DNA from: Thiomicrorhabdus cannonii
Lineage (GTDB): Bacteria > Pseudomonadota > Gammaproteobacteria > Thiomicrospirales > Thiomicrospiraceae
NCBI RefSeq assembly: GCF_013391695.1
Contig: NZ_JACBGH010000005.1
Location: forward strand, 62,001-126,000
Reading direction: 5' to 3'
DNA: 64,000 bases
Under the pieces are notes generated by a model. That model searched no databases. It was not told the DNA's origin and saw only the letters and a program-made list of their open reading frames with translations. The position numbers were made by a program, and so were the translations under genes. This document shows, piece by piece, positions 52,899 to 61,821 of the stretch (the stretch's first letter is position 1; every line of letters starts with the position of its first letter).

Positions 52899-53885
52899 AT
52901 GAGCACGACTTTAGAACAGGTTGAAAAAACAGCCCAGTTAAGCAAAAACAATCAGATGAGCCTGATGATATTTCAGGTTCAATTTCCCAAAGGCACTAAA
53001 GCACCGGCCTATTACGGCCTGAATGTTTTCAAAGTCCGCGAAGTGCTGGAAGCGCGCGCTTATGAAATCTCGCCGATACCCGATTCAAATCCGCTCGTGG
53101 AAGGCATGATCGAGCTGCGCGGCGTTTACCTGCCCGTCATCGATCTGCCCAAATGGATGGGGTTTGAAATGACCCCCGAAGAGCGCGACAAATCGATTAT
53201 CATCGTTTCCGATTTCAGCCATAACTTTGTCGGCCTGCGTGTGGCGCACATTCACGGCGTGGAAGAGAAGAACTGGACGGACATTCACCCGGCCGCCAAC
53301 TACAAGGTGGACGTGAACACCAACCAGGTTGTTAACCATACCTATCTGGATAACAGCGAAACTCTGTGCTTTATTCTGGACATTGAGAAATTGCTGATCG
53401 AAGCCATGCCCGCTATGGCAGAAAAAATCTTTTCATCCGCCAAAGCCATCCAGAACAATGCGTTCAAATTCCATCCGCAGATGCATGAGAAAACCATTCT
53501 GTTCGCCGAAGACAGTCAGGCCATTCAAAAATATATGGGCATGGTTTTTGACCAGCTGCAACTGAAGCACAAAGCCTTCGATAATGGCCGTCTGCTGATT
53601 GACTACATCAACTCCCTCGACAATCTCGATTCGGTTGCGATCGTCTTCACCGACCTGGAAATGCCGGTGGCTTCCGGCCATACGGTTATTAAAGAGCTCA
53701 AGTCCAATCGTGCTACGCGCCATTTGCCGATTGTGGTTCACACCTCCATGACCAGCGAAAACAACAGTCGCGAAGTCTTAAGCATGGGAGCGGACTATTT
53801 TATCGGCAAGGTCGACACCGATCTGATTCTGGATGTGGTTGGGCAAATTGACGAGAAGCTGTTTGGCAGCCAAGCAAACGCATAA
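52899..53885 (+). CDS. cheV: CheV-type chemotaxis coupling protein
   Basis: A 328-residue protein with an N-terminal CheW domain (about 20-170; NPLVEGMIELRGVYLPVIDLP) and a C-terminal receiver domain (198-325). The receiver has Asp205 in the acidic pocket, phospho-acceptor Asp252 in FTDLEMP and Lys in IGKVD. It links chemoreceptors to CheA and adapts the signal. No other che genes are nearby. Confidence 0.94.
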   Translation: MSTTLEQVEKTAQLSKNNQMSLMIFQVQFPKGTKAPAYYGLNVFKVREVLEARAYEISPIPDSNPLVEGMIELRGVYLPVIDLPKWMGFEMTPEERDKSIIIVSDFSHNFVGLRVAHIHGVEEKNWTDIHPAANYKVDVNTNQVVNHTYLDNSETLCFILDIEKLLIEAMPAMAEKIFSSAKAIQNNAFKFHPQMHEKTILFAEDSQAIQKYMGMVFDQLQLKHKAFDNGRLLIDYINSLDNLDSVAIVFTDLEMPVASGHTVIKELKSNRATRHLPIVVHTSMTSENNSREVLSMGADYFIGKVDTDLILDVVGQIDEKLFGSQANA

Positions 53886-53948
53886 GCACAAGCGGAGAGG
53901 GGCTTTCTGTGACATTCTGGCAGAAGCCCCAAAATAAAAAAAGGAAAT

Positions 53949-53979
53949 AAAAAAGGCGCCTGATCAGGGCGCCTTTTTT
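53949..53979. terminator. bidirectional terminator between cheV and rpmJ
   Basis: Stem AAGGCGCC/GGCGCCTT with loop TGATCAG, A tract before and six T after; serves both convergent genes. Confidence 0.92.
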
Positions 53980-53999
53980 CTTCCTAAGAAGCGGTCAGA

Positions 54000-54125
54000 T
54001 TAACGCTGACGTGCTTTGAACTTAGGGTTGGTTTTGTTAATTACGTACACTTTACCGCGACGCTTAACAACCTGACAGTCTTTATGACGCGTTTTAGCTG
54101 ATTTCAATGATGATAGGATTTTCAT
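54000..54125 (-). CDS. rpmJ: 50S ribosomal protein L36, zinc-free type (YkgO-like)
   Basis: A 41-residue protein [20 protein letters not shown]... ending KFKARQR. It has one cysteine only, so the four-ligand zinc site of classic L36 is missing, as in the YkgO paralogue. The ATG at 54125 has GGAAA ahead; the longer frame to 54182 is not supported. YkgO-type genes are under Zur control in some bacteria, but I see no clear Zur box upstream. Confidence 0.92.
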   Translation of the reverse strand: MKILSSLKSAKTRHKDCQVVKRRGKVYVINKTNPKFKARQR

Positions 54126-54348
54126 TATTTTATTTCCATAATTATGGTCTATATTCAAAAGCAAAGAGTAAAAACCATTCACTTTTAGCTCAAATTTGAA
54201 GCGCCGTATATTACTGGTTCAAGGGCGTTTTGTCCAGCCCTCCAGCTAAAAAACCTTAAAAATAAAGACCTTTGCGCCTATTTGGCATTCGCTGAACCCA
54301 CTTTTTCGGGAAGAGTTGCCAAGCCAAGAACTTTCTGAGCCGGGTTTT

Positions 54349-54367
54349 AAAACTCAACAGGCCGAGT
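54349..54367 (-). repeat. dispersed 19-base repeat, reverse copy
   Basis: AAAACTCAACAGGCCGAGT: one mismatch in the core, perfect tail. It lies 27 bases before the helicase gene. Confidence 0.85.
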
Positions 54368-54393
54368 CTGATTCAGTATAATCTCAAGCTTTA

Positions 54394-56370
54394 ATGAATT
54401 TTGGCACCTCATCGGCTCGGCGCATGGCAAAAAAACAGCAGACTCCACTCACAATCGAATCCGTTATGGGAGAAGAGGGTACCCTGGCCGAATCGGTAAA
54501 GGGCTATAAACCGCGTCAATCCCAACTGGATATGGCACAGGAAGTCGCTGAGCTGATTGAAACCCAATCCACACTTTTGGCTGAGGCGGGGACAGGCACC
54601 GGTAAAACCTTCGCCTATTTGGTGCCGGCGCTGCTCAGCGGTAAGAAAATCATTATCTCCACCGCCACCAAAACCCTGCAAGAACAGCTGATTCAAAAAG
54701 ACCTGCCGCTGTTACTGAAAGCCACGCAAACCAACGGCAAGGCCCGTTTACTCAAAGGTCGCGATAACTATCTATGTCCGCAGCGTCTGGAACTGACCGA
54801 AACCACCGAACAGCACAGCCGCGAGGACTGGAAAAAACTCGCCATTATCCGCGACTGGTCGGAGAAAACCCGCCTGGGTGACCGTGCCGAACTTTCGGAA
54901 GTGGCCGAAAACGATCCCATCTGGCGCAAGGTCTGCGCGCGGCTGGAGTTTTGCCAGGCGGCCGAATGCCAAAGCGACAAGGGCTGTTTTTATCCGCATG
55001 TCAAAGAACTCGCTAGCGACGCACAAGTATTAGTGGTCAATCACCACCTGTTCTGTGCCGACCTGTCGTTGCGTGAACAAGGTTTTGGCGAACTGCTGCC
55101 GGAAGCCGATGTCTATATCTTTGACGAAGCCCATCAACTGCCGGACATTGCCGCGCAATTTTTGGGTTTCTCCATTACCCGCGGGCAGTTGGAAGAGCTG
55201 GTGCGCGACATTCGCCACGCTCAAAAGATCGAGGCGCCGGACAGCAAGGATATCGCCGATCTGGCGCAACGTTTTGAGGAGCAGGTCAAGCAATTCAACG
55301 AAACGCTCGGCAAATGGGAAAAGCGCTGGACATGGGAGCAACTGGAACGCGAAGCGGCTTTTATGGAGGCCAGCAAACGCCTGCGCAATCAGCTGGAATT
55401 CATGGCCGACAGCCTCAAAACCATCACCGAACGCGGCAAGCAGCTCACGGCGGTTTACAAACGCGCCAAAGAGTTTCAGGAGCAATTGCAAGAGTGGTTC
55501 AGCACGCACTCCGAAAACCAGATCCGCTGGATTGAATCTTCGCAGGCGCGTTTCAAACTCAATCTGACACCGCTTTCGGTGTCCGCGGCATTTAGCCGTC
55601 AGCGCGAAGCGATTGGCGGCGCCTGGCTGTTTACCTCTGCGACGCTCAGTGTACGCAATCAATTTGATTATTTTGCCAACCGACTAGGGCTTGGCGAAGC
55701 CAAATCGGTGCGCTGGCCGAGCCCTTTCGATTATGCGACCCAAGGGGTGATTTATCATCCTATCGGGCTGCCCGATCCAAGGGATCCCAACTATATCAAA
55801 ATCTGTTTGCGGGCTGCCTGGCCATTATTGAAAGCGAGTGAAGGCCGCGCCTTTATGCTGTTCACCAGCCACCGTGCTATGCAAGAAGCCTATGCACTGC
55901 TCAAACCGCATTGGGACGGCAAACTGTTGGTGCAGGGCGAATCGCCCAAACTGGTGCTGCTCAATCAATTCAAAAACAGCGAACGCGTGATTCTGCTGGG
56001 AACCAGCAGTTTTTGGGAGGGTGTGGATGTGAAAGGCGATGCCTTGAAGCTGGTGATTATCGACCGCATTCCGTTTGCGCCGCCGGACGACCCGATTGTG
56101 CAGGCGCGTGAAGCCTATCTCAAACAAAAGGGGCTCAATGCCTTCGCGCATTTTCAGTTGCCCGAAGCGGTCATTGCCATGAAGCAGGGGGCCGGGCGCC
56201 TGATCCGTGATTTGGAGGATTACGGCGTGCTGATGCTGTGCGATCCAAGATTAAGCAATAAAGGTTACGGCGCCGCGATACGCGAGAGCCTTCCGGCATT
56301 CCCCTGGGTGTATGAACCGCAGGCCGCGATCGACAAATTAACCTCGCAACCGCCGCAAAAACATTCATAA
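54394..56370 (+). CDS. yoaA: YoaA/DinG-type ATP-dependent DNA helicase
   Basis: A 658-residue superfamily 2 (XPD-like) helicase. Walker A is AEAGTGTGKT (about residues 65-74). Iron-sulfur cluster cysteines appear in CPQRLE and in CARLEFCQAAECQSDKGC. Walker B is FDEAHQLPD, and helicase motif VI is in QGAGRLIRDLEDYGVLMLCDPR. It matches YoaA more than DinG by size. Role: repair of damaged or stalled replication intermediates. A second ATG 30 bases downstream is possible. Confidence 0.92.
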   Translation: MNFGTSSARRMAKKQQTPLTIESVMGEEGTLAESVKGYKPRQSQLDMAQEVAELIETQSTLLAEAGTGTGKTFAYLVPALLSGKKIIISTATKTLQEQLIQKDLPLLLKATQTNGKARLLKGRDNYLCPQRLELTETTEQHSREDWKKLAIIRDWSEKTRLGDRAELSEVAENDPIWRKVCARLEFCQAAECQSDKGCFYPHVKELASDAQVLVVNHHLFCADLSLREQGFGELLPEADVYIFDEAHQLPDIAAQFLGFSITRGQLEELVRDIRHAQKIEAPDSKDIADLAQRFEEQVKQFNETLGKWEKRWTWEQLEREAAFMEASKRLRNQLEFMADSLKTITERGKQLTAVYKRAKEFQEQLQEWFSTHSENQIRWIESSQARFKLNLTPLSVSAAFSRQREAIGGAWLFTSATLSVRNQFDYFANRLGLGEAKSVRWPSPFDYATQGVIYHPIGLPDPRDPNYIKICLRAAWPLLKASEGRAFMLFTSHRAMQEAYALLKPHWDGKLLVQGESPKLVLLNQFKNSERVILLGTSSFWEGVDVKGDALKLVIIDRIPFAPPDDPIVQAREAYLKQKGLNAFAHFQLPEAVIAMKQGAGRLIRDLEDYGVLMLCDPRLSNKGYGAAIRESLPAFPWVYEPQAAIDKLTSQPPQKHS

Positions 56371-56402
56371 TAATCTCAACATTACCAACCGACGGAATAC
56401 AG

Positions 56403-57113
56403 ATGAAAACCGTACTTGCCATTGAAACTTCCACCGCAGCCTGCTCCGTTGCTTTGCTGCACGGTAAGGAGTGTTTCAGCGTGTTTGAAATGCAGCCACA
56501 GAAGCACGCCATTCGCGTATTGCCGATGGTGGATGAGGTGCTTGCGCAAGCCGGCATTCAACCCGAGCAGATTGATCTGCTGGCATTCGGCGAAGGGCCG
56601 GGGGCTTTTACCGGTATCCGCATTGCCGCCGGTGTGGTGCAGGGGTTGGCGCTGGGGTGGAACAAGCCGGTTCAGGGCATCTCCTCGCTGGAAGCGACAG
56701 CGTATAGCGGGCTGCAACAAAGTACACATGCGGGTGAGCAAACCTGGCTGGCGCTGCTGGATGCGCGCATGGGGGAAATCTATCTGCAGTATGGATATTA
56801 CAATGCAACACAGGCGCTCTGGCAGGCCGATTCCGCCCAGTTGCTGGATATGCCGCATCTCAATGCCGTGTTGGATGAATTGCTCGCGGCACAGGTTCCC
56901 GTAGCGTTTGGCGACATCGATTTGGCATATCCAGAAGTCAGCGCCCGTTTTACCGATTGGACGCATGTGCTGCCATCCGCCGAAGCGGTCGCCCATTTGG
57001 CCAGAATCAAACAGCTGTCAGGCAAACCGCTCGCTGAAACCGTGCCCTTACCGGTGTATTTGCGTAATCAGGTGGCCGAAACCATTGAGCAGCGTCGCGC
57101 CAAAACGCTTTGA
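56403..57113 (+). CDS. tsaB: tRNA t6A synthesis protein TsaB
   Basis: A 236-residue ASKHA-fold partner of TsaD in threonylcarbamoyl-adenosine synthesis. VLAIETSTAACSVAL and FGEGPGAFTGIRIAAGVVQGLALG are the signature blocks. It starts 32 bases after the helicase gene, the same neighbourhood as yoaA-tsaB in E. coli. Confidence 0.96.
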   Translation: MKTVLAIETSTAACSVALLHGKECFSVFEMQPQKHAIRVLPMVDEVLAQAGIQPEQIDLLAFGEGPGAFTGIRIAAGVVQGLALGWNKPVQGISSLEATAYSGLQQSTHAGEQTWLALLDARMGEIYLQYGYYNATQALWQADSAQLLDMPHLNAVLDELLAAQVPVAFGDIDLAYPEVSARFTDWTHVLPSAEAVAHLARIKQLSGKPLAETVPLPVYLRNQVAETIEQRRAKTL

Positions 57114-57124
57114 AAGCACGCAAA

Positions 57125-57143
57125 AAAACTCAACAGGCCGGGT
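57125..57143 (-). repeat. dispersed 19-base repeat, reverse copy (perfect)
   Basis: Exact AAAACTCAACAGGCCGGGT, 11 bases after the tsaB stop. Confidence 0.9.
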
Positions 57144-57224
57144 TGTGCCTATAAAATAAGCAGAATTGCAGAAGTTTAAGAGATTATTGGATTTTTTGGA
57201 TTTGAACATTCCTTACGCACAATT

Positions 57225-57247
57225 TTATCCACAGTATTTGTGAATAA
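57225..57247. promoter_or_regulatory. pair of inverted DnaA boxes
   Basis: TTATCCACA (57225-57233) and TGTGAATAA (57239-57247, i.e. TTATTCACA on the minus strand) both match TTATNCACA exactly, spaced by 5 bases, in an AT-rich 200-base gap. A hairpin AAGCCCG/CGGGCTT (57271-57290) follows. Possibly DnaA-dependent control of the next gene. Confidence 0.5.
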
Positions 57248-57312
57248 AGCCGTGTTGTACACAACCCCTAAAGCCCGCCAAATCGGGCTTGTCGTCGGAT
57301 AAAGGAGGCGAT

Positions 57313-57762
57313 ATGCACCATTATCAAATCATTTTGGCCGCGGTGGACTTTTCCGCGCACAGCGAACAGGCTTTGGCACGCGCTGTACAACTGGCGCAAA
57401 TCTACCACGCACGCTTGCAGGTGTTGCATGTGGTCGATATCCCCACCTATCCGGTGCTTGAGGATGTCGCCGTCACCGGTATGCCGGGCGTATGGGATAC
57501 CGAGCTCAGCGGCGTGATGATGGAGGAGGCCAACAAAAAACTGGCCGCGCTGGGGGCAAGCCTGGCTATCCCGCAAGATCACCTCAAGATCACCCAAGGA
57601 TTGGCCGGTGATGAAATCGTGTCCTATGCGCAAGCCATTCACGCCGACCTGATTGTCATGGGAAAATACGGTTTGAGCGGCTGGAAACGTCTGCTGGGAT
57701 CAACGACCGATAACGTCATTCATCATGCCAAGTGCGATGTTTTGGCCATCAAATTGGATTAA
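57313..57762 (+). CDS. universal stress protein family protein
   Basis: A 149-residue Rossmann-like Usp domain. ILAAVDFSAHSEQALARAVQLA opens it and GKYGLSGWKRLLGSTTDNVIHHAKCDVLAIK closes it; the GxxG-x9-G(S/T) ATP motif is present, so nucleotide binding is expected. AAAGGAGG precedes ATG 57313 ideally. An inverted DnaA-box pair lies about 70 bases upstream. Confidence 0.94.
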   Translation: MHHYQIILAAVDFSAHSEQALARAVQLAQIYHARLQVLHVVDIPTYPVLEDVAVTGMPGVWDTELSGVMMEEANKKLAALGASLAIPQDHLKITQGLAGDEIVSYAQAIHADLIVMGKYGLSGWKRLLGSTTDNVIHHAKCDVLAIKLD

Positions 57763-57776
57763 CGCAAGGAAAACGT

Positions 57777-58622
57777 ATGCTACCCGTTGTATGCAAACCA
57801 CTACGCAAACTGTTTGGCGCCGCTTTGTTATTACTCGTCAGCACCTGGAGTTACGCTCAATCTTTTCAAGTCGGTGAGACCGTGTTTGTCGCCTTTCCCG
57901 CCGGCAATGTCAAAGATGACGCCTTTATTGTCGGCAAGGTCACTCGCATCACCCCGCAAGGCAATTACCAGCTTGCGGTCGAAGACTATGTCGAAGGACA
58001 TGATTACGGTTCCTCCTGCGTGCCGATCAGCAAACACACCCAAGACCAGGGACTTGGCGAAGGCTGGCACTTGTGGCAGGACACCACCAAACTGGATAAG
58101 CAACGTTTGGAATATGTCGTGCCTAAAAAATCCGTTATGAAACTTGACGAAGGCAAACACTTCTTCATCGAACGCAACAATCTCTATATTGTGTTTGGCC
58201 GCTGGAAGTCGGATGCGCCGATGTTGACCGTCGAGCGCCTCGAACGTGCCGAACGCGAAGCCAAAAACGCCGGTCTGGACGACATGATTCCTGCCCTCGA
58301 ACTGGCCAAGCTGCACCGCCAGAGCTTCTATGGCGAGAACGCCCGTCCGCTTTATACATTCGAAACGATCGCACCGCTCAATACAGCCGTTGAAGCGGCT
58401 CTGGCGCTGCTTGGCAAAGACGCGCAACTCAATAAGCTGTGGCGTGCCAACCCGCGCGACTGGCAGATAATCAGTCAGTCGAGCCGCGACTATTTTCTGG
58501 TGGATGCCATCGATAAGATTGTGGCGGACGCAAGAAGCCAGCTGTATGAAGAGGGCGCAGAGAACGCGGACCCTCAGATTTTGGCTAATCTGCAAAAGAA
58601 TCTGGAAAAGCTGAAGCGCTAA
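57777..58622 (+). CDS. exported protein of unknown function
   Basis: Starting at ATG 57777 (AAGGA ahead) gives 281 residues with a signal peptide (LFGAALLLLVSTWSYAQ, cut near 27). The first mature part (30-85) looks like a small beta-barrel, FQVGETVFVAFPAGNVKDDAFIVGKVTRI; later parts are helical with charged repeats (VERLERAEREAKNAG), ending ILANLQKNLEKLKR. The gene follows the universal stress protein after 14 bases, so co-transcription is likely. No family recognised. Confidence 0.75.
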   Translation: MLPVVCKPLRKLFGAALLLLVSTWSYAQSFQVGETVFVAFPAGNVKDDAFIVGKVTRITPQGNYQLAVEDYVEGHDYGSSCVPISKHTQDQGLGEGWHLWQDTTKLDKQRLEYVVPKKSVMKLDEGKHFFIERNNLYIVFGRWKSDAPMLTVERLERAEREAKNAGLDDMIPALELAKLHRQSFYGENARPLYTFETIAPLNTAVEAALALLGKDAQLNKLWRANPRDWQIISQSSRDYFLVDAIDKIVADARSQLYEEGAENADPQILANLQKNLEKLKR

Positions 58623-58630
58623 AGGGGAAA

Positions 58631-58663
58631 GCGGTGCCTGTTTTAAATAAGACCGGCACCCGC
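58631..58663. terminator. hairpin between two convergent genes
   Basis: GCGGTGCC (58631-58638) can pair with GGCACCCGC (58655-58663) with one bulged base; TTTAAAA follows. Probable terminator with a weak T tract. Confidence 0.5.
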
Positions 58664-58681
58664 TTTAAAAACGTGCGATAA

Positions 58682-58969
58682 CTATTTGTTAAAGTGATAA
58701 TATTCCTGATTCAGATAATCCGCCAATTGCTCCACTTCTTCTTCCCACATGCCGGCATTGAGATTGTCGTTACAGAACTGTACCGCCTTGACTAATTTGG
58801 GGTAACTATTGGTTTTTTGCGGATTATACGGCTTGGCGGTATGACAACTCATGCACTGGGCTTTATCATGTAAAACCTTGCCCGGATGGGGCTCGGCAAA
58901 AACATTGCCCGACATAAACATTAAACCGGCATAAGTAGCAACTGCAGATAAATTGACTGAGCGATTCAT
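58682..58969 (-). CDS. small monohaem cytochrome c
   Basis: Starting at ATG 58969 gives 95 residues; GGAGG sits five bases ahead. A signal peptide ends at NVFA. The haem motif CMSCH is near residue 40. The rest (KLVKAVQFCNDNLNAGMWEEEVEQLADYLNQEYYHF) is a conserved C-terminal pattern of small periplasmic cytochromes, with one extra cysteine. No partner redox gene is adjacent; the electron donor and acceptor are unknown. Confidence 0.88.
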   Translation of the reverse strand: MNRSVNLSAVATYAGLMFMSGNVFAEPHPGKVLHDKAQCMSCHTAKPYNPQKTNSYPKLVKAVQFCNDNLNAGMWEEEVEQLADYLNQEYYHFNK

Positions 58970-59111
58970 CATAACCTCCAATGTAATGAGCCAAACTCAA
59001 GTTCATTTTACAGAGTTGTTTTTATAAGTCCCATTTAATTTAGTTGCTTGAAAAACAATAATTTTTATAGACCATGTAAAGAGTGGTTGAATCATCCAAG
59101 AGAACGGAAAA

Positions 59112-60833
59112 ATGAGCGAATTAACGTTTATTAAAGGCAAGGATGCCTGTTTGGAAACCTCGATTGAACGTATGCAGACCCTGTTGAAGCAGGCCGGATT
59201 CGATATTGTCGAAGCCTCCTGGTTCAACCCGGTCAATCATGTTTACTCATTGCATATTCACGACCGACACTGCCCGGGGCTTTTTACCAACGGCAAAGGA
59301 ACCAGCCGCAAAGCGACGCTGGCAAGTGCTCTGGGTGAGTTTCTGGAACGTCTGTCGACCAACTATTTCTTTTCCGATTACTGGCTGGAAGCCGAGCCAA
59401 AATCGCTCAAGGCGGGCGACTGGCTATACTATCCCGATGAAAAAGCCATCCCGCTGGCGGACTACCGCAACTGTCTGAATGAGGCGCTTTGGCAGTTTTA
59501 TGACCCGGCCGATGAATATCAGGCGGAAGACCTGCTGAGCCTGAACGACTCCAGCAGACTGATTCGCACCTTGCCGCTTAAAGGCGCCGGCAACGGCGAG
59601 ACCGCCTATTTTCCGGCCAACCTCTTCAGTAACATTTACGCCAGCAATGGATTGTCGGCGGGTAATACGCTTTTGGAAGCGCAGGTTCAGGGCTTGTCTG
59701 AAGTGTTTGAACGCTGGGTCAAAAATAAAATCATGCGCGAAAACCTCTGCTTGCCGGAAATTCCCGAAGAGGCGATCGCCTCCTTCCATGCGGTGCTCGA
59801 GGCGCGTGAAGCGTTGCAACAGGAAGGAATTGAGGTTTCTATCCGCGATGCGTCGCTTGGCGGCCATTTCCCCGTGGTGAATGTCACCTTGTTTGAACAG
59901 AAGAGCGGGCGTTGCTTTGCTTCGTTTGGCGCCCATCCCATTTTCGAGGTGGCTTTGGAACGCACCCTGACGGAATCACTGCAGGGCCGCCAGCTCGGCA
60001 ATCTGGACGGCTTCCAGACCCCGGTATTCGATGCCGAACTGGTCGCGGAAGACGAAAATATCGAAAACCACTTCATCGATTCCAGCGGTCTGATACACGC
60101 TCGCTTCATCTCTCAGGAGGCCGATTTCGAATTTACCCCCTGGGATTATTCCGGCAGCACCGAATCGCAATGGCAACAGCTGGTCAGCCTGGTGCATCAG
60201 CAGGGCTGCGAGGTGTATGTTGCAGAGCATGAACACTACGGTTTTCCGGCCTGCCGTATTGTGGTGCCGGGCATGTCCGAAATTTATCCCTGCAGCGAAC
60301 TCGTTGACAGCAACCAGAATGTCGGCCGCGTGCTGCGCGAGCTTTTGCTGGAGGTCCATGCAAACTGCGATTTCATGTCGGTATTGGATGAAATCGACAG
60401 CCTGGGCCTGAGCGAACATCAGGGGGTTGCCTCTTTAATCGGCTTGATGCCTGACCCCAGCAGTTTCTGGGCGCAAATGAAAGTCAGTGACTTGCGCTTC
60501 TGGCTGGCGCTGAGCGCCCGGGATTACGAAGCGGCGCTGGATGCCGTGCAGGAGTCTTTGTATTTTATCGACCCGTTAAGCCAATGGGGTGTGACTTATA
60601 AGGCGTTTGAGTACGCCTTGCAAATGACGCTGGAAGGGGACGTGTGTGAAAGCGCCTTGAAACAACTCTTCGGCGACGCCGTTGCCAATCAGGTGATGGC
60701 CAATATCGCGGGGGATGAATGCTTCTGGGGCGCACCTTTAGGGTTGGATATCTTTAAACAGTCACAACGCCATCAGGCGCTTCTAACCATTTACCAGCGC
60801 ACCCAGCAAACCAAACAGGCCGGGTTGCGCTAA
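59112..60833 (+). CDS. ycaO: YcaO-domain protein, RimO accessory
   Basis: A 573-residue protein close in length and layout to E. coli YcaO (586). The ATP-binding YcaO domain covers about 45-390: GKGTSRKATLASALGEFLERLST, then EAQVQGLSEVFERWVK and ALERTLTESLQGRQL hold the magnesium-binding glutamates. A C-terminal helical part follows. In E. coli YcaO aids RimO in S12 methylthiolation. The last codons (KQAGLR, stop) are written by a copy of the dispersed repeat. Confidence 0.94.
   Translation: MSELTFIKGKDACLETSIERMQTLLKQAGFDIVEASWFNPVNHVYSLHIHDRHCPGLFTNGKGTSRKATLASALGEFLERLSTNYFFSDYWLEAEPKSLKAGDWLYYPDEKAIPLADYRNCLNEALWQFYDPADEYQAEDLLSLNDSSRLIRTLPLKGAGNGETAYFPANLFSNIYASNGLSAGNTLLEAQVQGLSEVFERWVKNKIMRENLCLPEIPEEAIASFHAVLEAREALQQEGIEVSIRDASLGGHFPVVNVTLFEQKSGRCFASFGAHPIFEVALERTLTESLQGRQLGNLDGFQTPVFDAELVAEDENIENHFIDSSGLIHARFISQEADFEFTPWDYSGSTESQWQQLVSLVHQQGCEVYVAEHEHYGFPACRIVVPGMSEIYPCSELVDSNQNVGRVLRELLLEVHANCDFMSVLDEIDSLGLSEHQGVASLIGLMPDPSSFWAQMKVSDLRFWLALSARDYEAALDAVQESLYFIDPLSQWGVTYKAFEYALQMTLEGDVCESALKQLFGDAVANQVMANIAGDECFWGAPLGLDIFKQSQRHQALLTIYQRTQQTKQAGLR
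60814..60825 (-). repeat. dispersed repeat core at the very end of ycaO
   Basis: Exact AACAGGCCGGGT, encoding the final residues of YcaO. Confidence 0.85.
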
Positions 60834-60866
60834 GTTATCTGAGCAATGTTATAAAACGCGGATAAT

Positions 60867-60891
60867 AAAAAACCGCCTTTGGCGGTTTTTT
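60867..60891. terminator. bidirectional terminator between ycaO and the DUF481 gene
   Basis: Stem AAAACCGCC/GGCGGTTTT, loop TTT, A tract and T tract on the two sides. Confidence 0.92.
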
Positions 60892-60910
60892 ATGGACGAA
60901 TCCTTACTGA

Positions 60911-61642
60911 TTAGAAATCATACATCAGTGTGGCCAGCGTCTGCGTATCGACCTTTTTTACGCCCGGTGCAGGATCGCTGTTGCTGCGGTATTGATAAGC
61001 CAGTTTCAGGCTCAAATTACCGTTCATTTTGACTTTCAAACCGGTATTGGTTTCCAGTTTGGTCTGCTCGCTCCCCGAGTAGACAATCGCGTCCTGCATG
61101 AATTTCACATGTTCGTTGAACAAGTAGCTAAAATCGCCTTTAAGACGCGCAATCACCTGATCCGTGTCATCGGCGCTAACATAATCGGTGGCCTGATAAC
61201 CCAGACCGGCTTCGGCTTTCAGTGTCATCTTATCGTCTTTTAAAAACGTCTTACCCAGACCCAGCGTCGCCAAACTGTCGAGTTCCAGGTCGGCAAAATG
61301 GTCGCGTTCAAAACGTGTTTGCACAAAGCTGTAATAGTTCTTGTCGGCCGCGTAAAAACGGTTGTATTGCAACTCGCCCACATAACGCTCCTGCGTTTGC
61401 TGGCCGTCTTCGGACTTATTGTTGATTTCAAATGCCGACTTGAATTCATAGACCTGCTGGATGTAATCGATTTTAAGCGCGCCGTAAATCGCGGTGCTGT
61501 CGGTATTGCCGGTGGTGTTGGCATAGCCCAGTTCACCCGATCCTTTCAGACCGTTTTCAGAAGTCTTATCACTCGCCATCGCCGCGCCGCTGACGGTAAG
61601 CGCCAGGACAGCCGCGCCCCAAATAGGTGTATTCAATTTCAT
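60911..61642 (-). CDS. DUF481-family outer membrane protein (YdiY-like)
   Basis: Starting at ATG 61642 with GGAGG seven bases ahead gives 243 residues. A signal peptide ends at GAAMA. The mature chain is a run of amphipathic beta strands (GSGELGYANTTGNTDS, EIKNKSEDGQ-like turns, LMYDF at the end), as in the DUF481 barrel family; the terminal Phe is the usual barrel-assembly signal. Function unknown; some relatives are induced by salt. Confidence 0.85.
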   Translation of the reverse strand: MKLNTPIWGAAVLALTVSGAAMASDKTSENGLKGSGELGYANTTGNTDSTAIYGALKIDYIQQVYEFKSAFEINNKSEDGQQTQERYVGELQYNRFYAADKNYYSFVQTRFERDHFADLELDSLATLGLGKTFLKDDKMTLKAEAGLGYQATDYVSADDTDQVIARLKGDFSYLFNEHVKFMQDAIVYSGSEQTKLETNTGLKVKMNGNLSLKLAYQYRSNSDPAPGVKKVDTQTLATLMYDF

Positions 61643-61821
61643 CTGTTTTCCTCCCGATTGTCGTTTCAAGGCATCTCAATAAAGTTGCGCATTATAGCAG
61701 AGCCGACCGGATTATGGCCCCGAAGTACTTAAGTAGAAAAAAAGCGGGGCTATACACATTTACGCCATAACTTTGGTAAAATGCGCAGACTATTTAGATA
61801 ACCGATGACGGAATTGCACGC

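Noticed and set aside
57225-57247. DnaA boxes as the chromosomal origin
   Set aside because: Only two boxes, and no dnaA, dnaN, rpmH or gidA is near; an origin would carry more boxes and a DNA-unwinding region.
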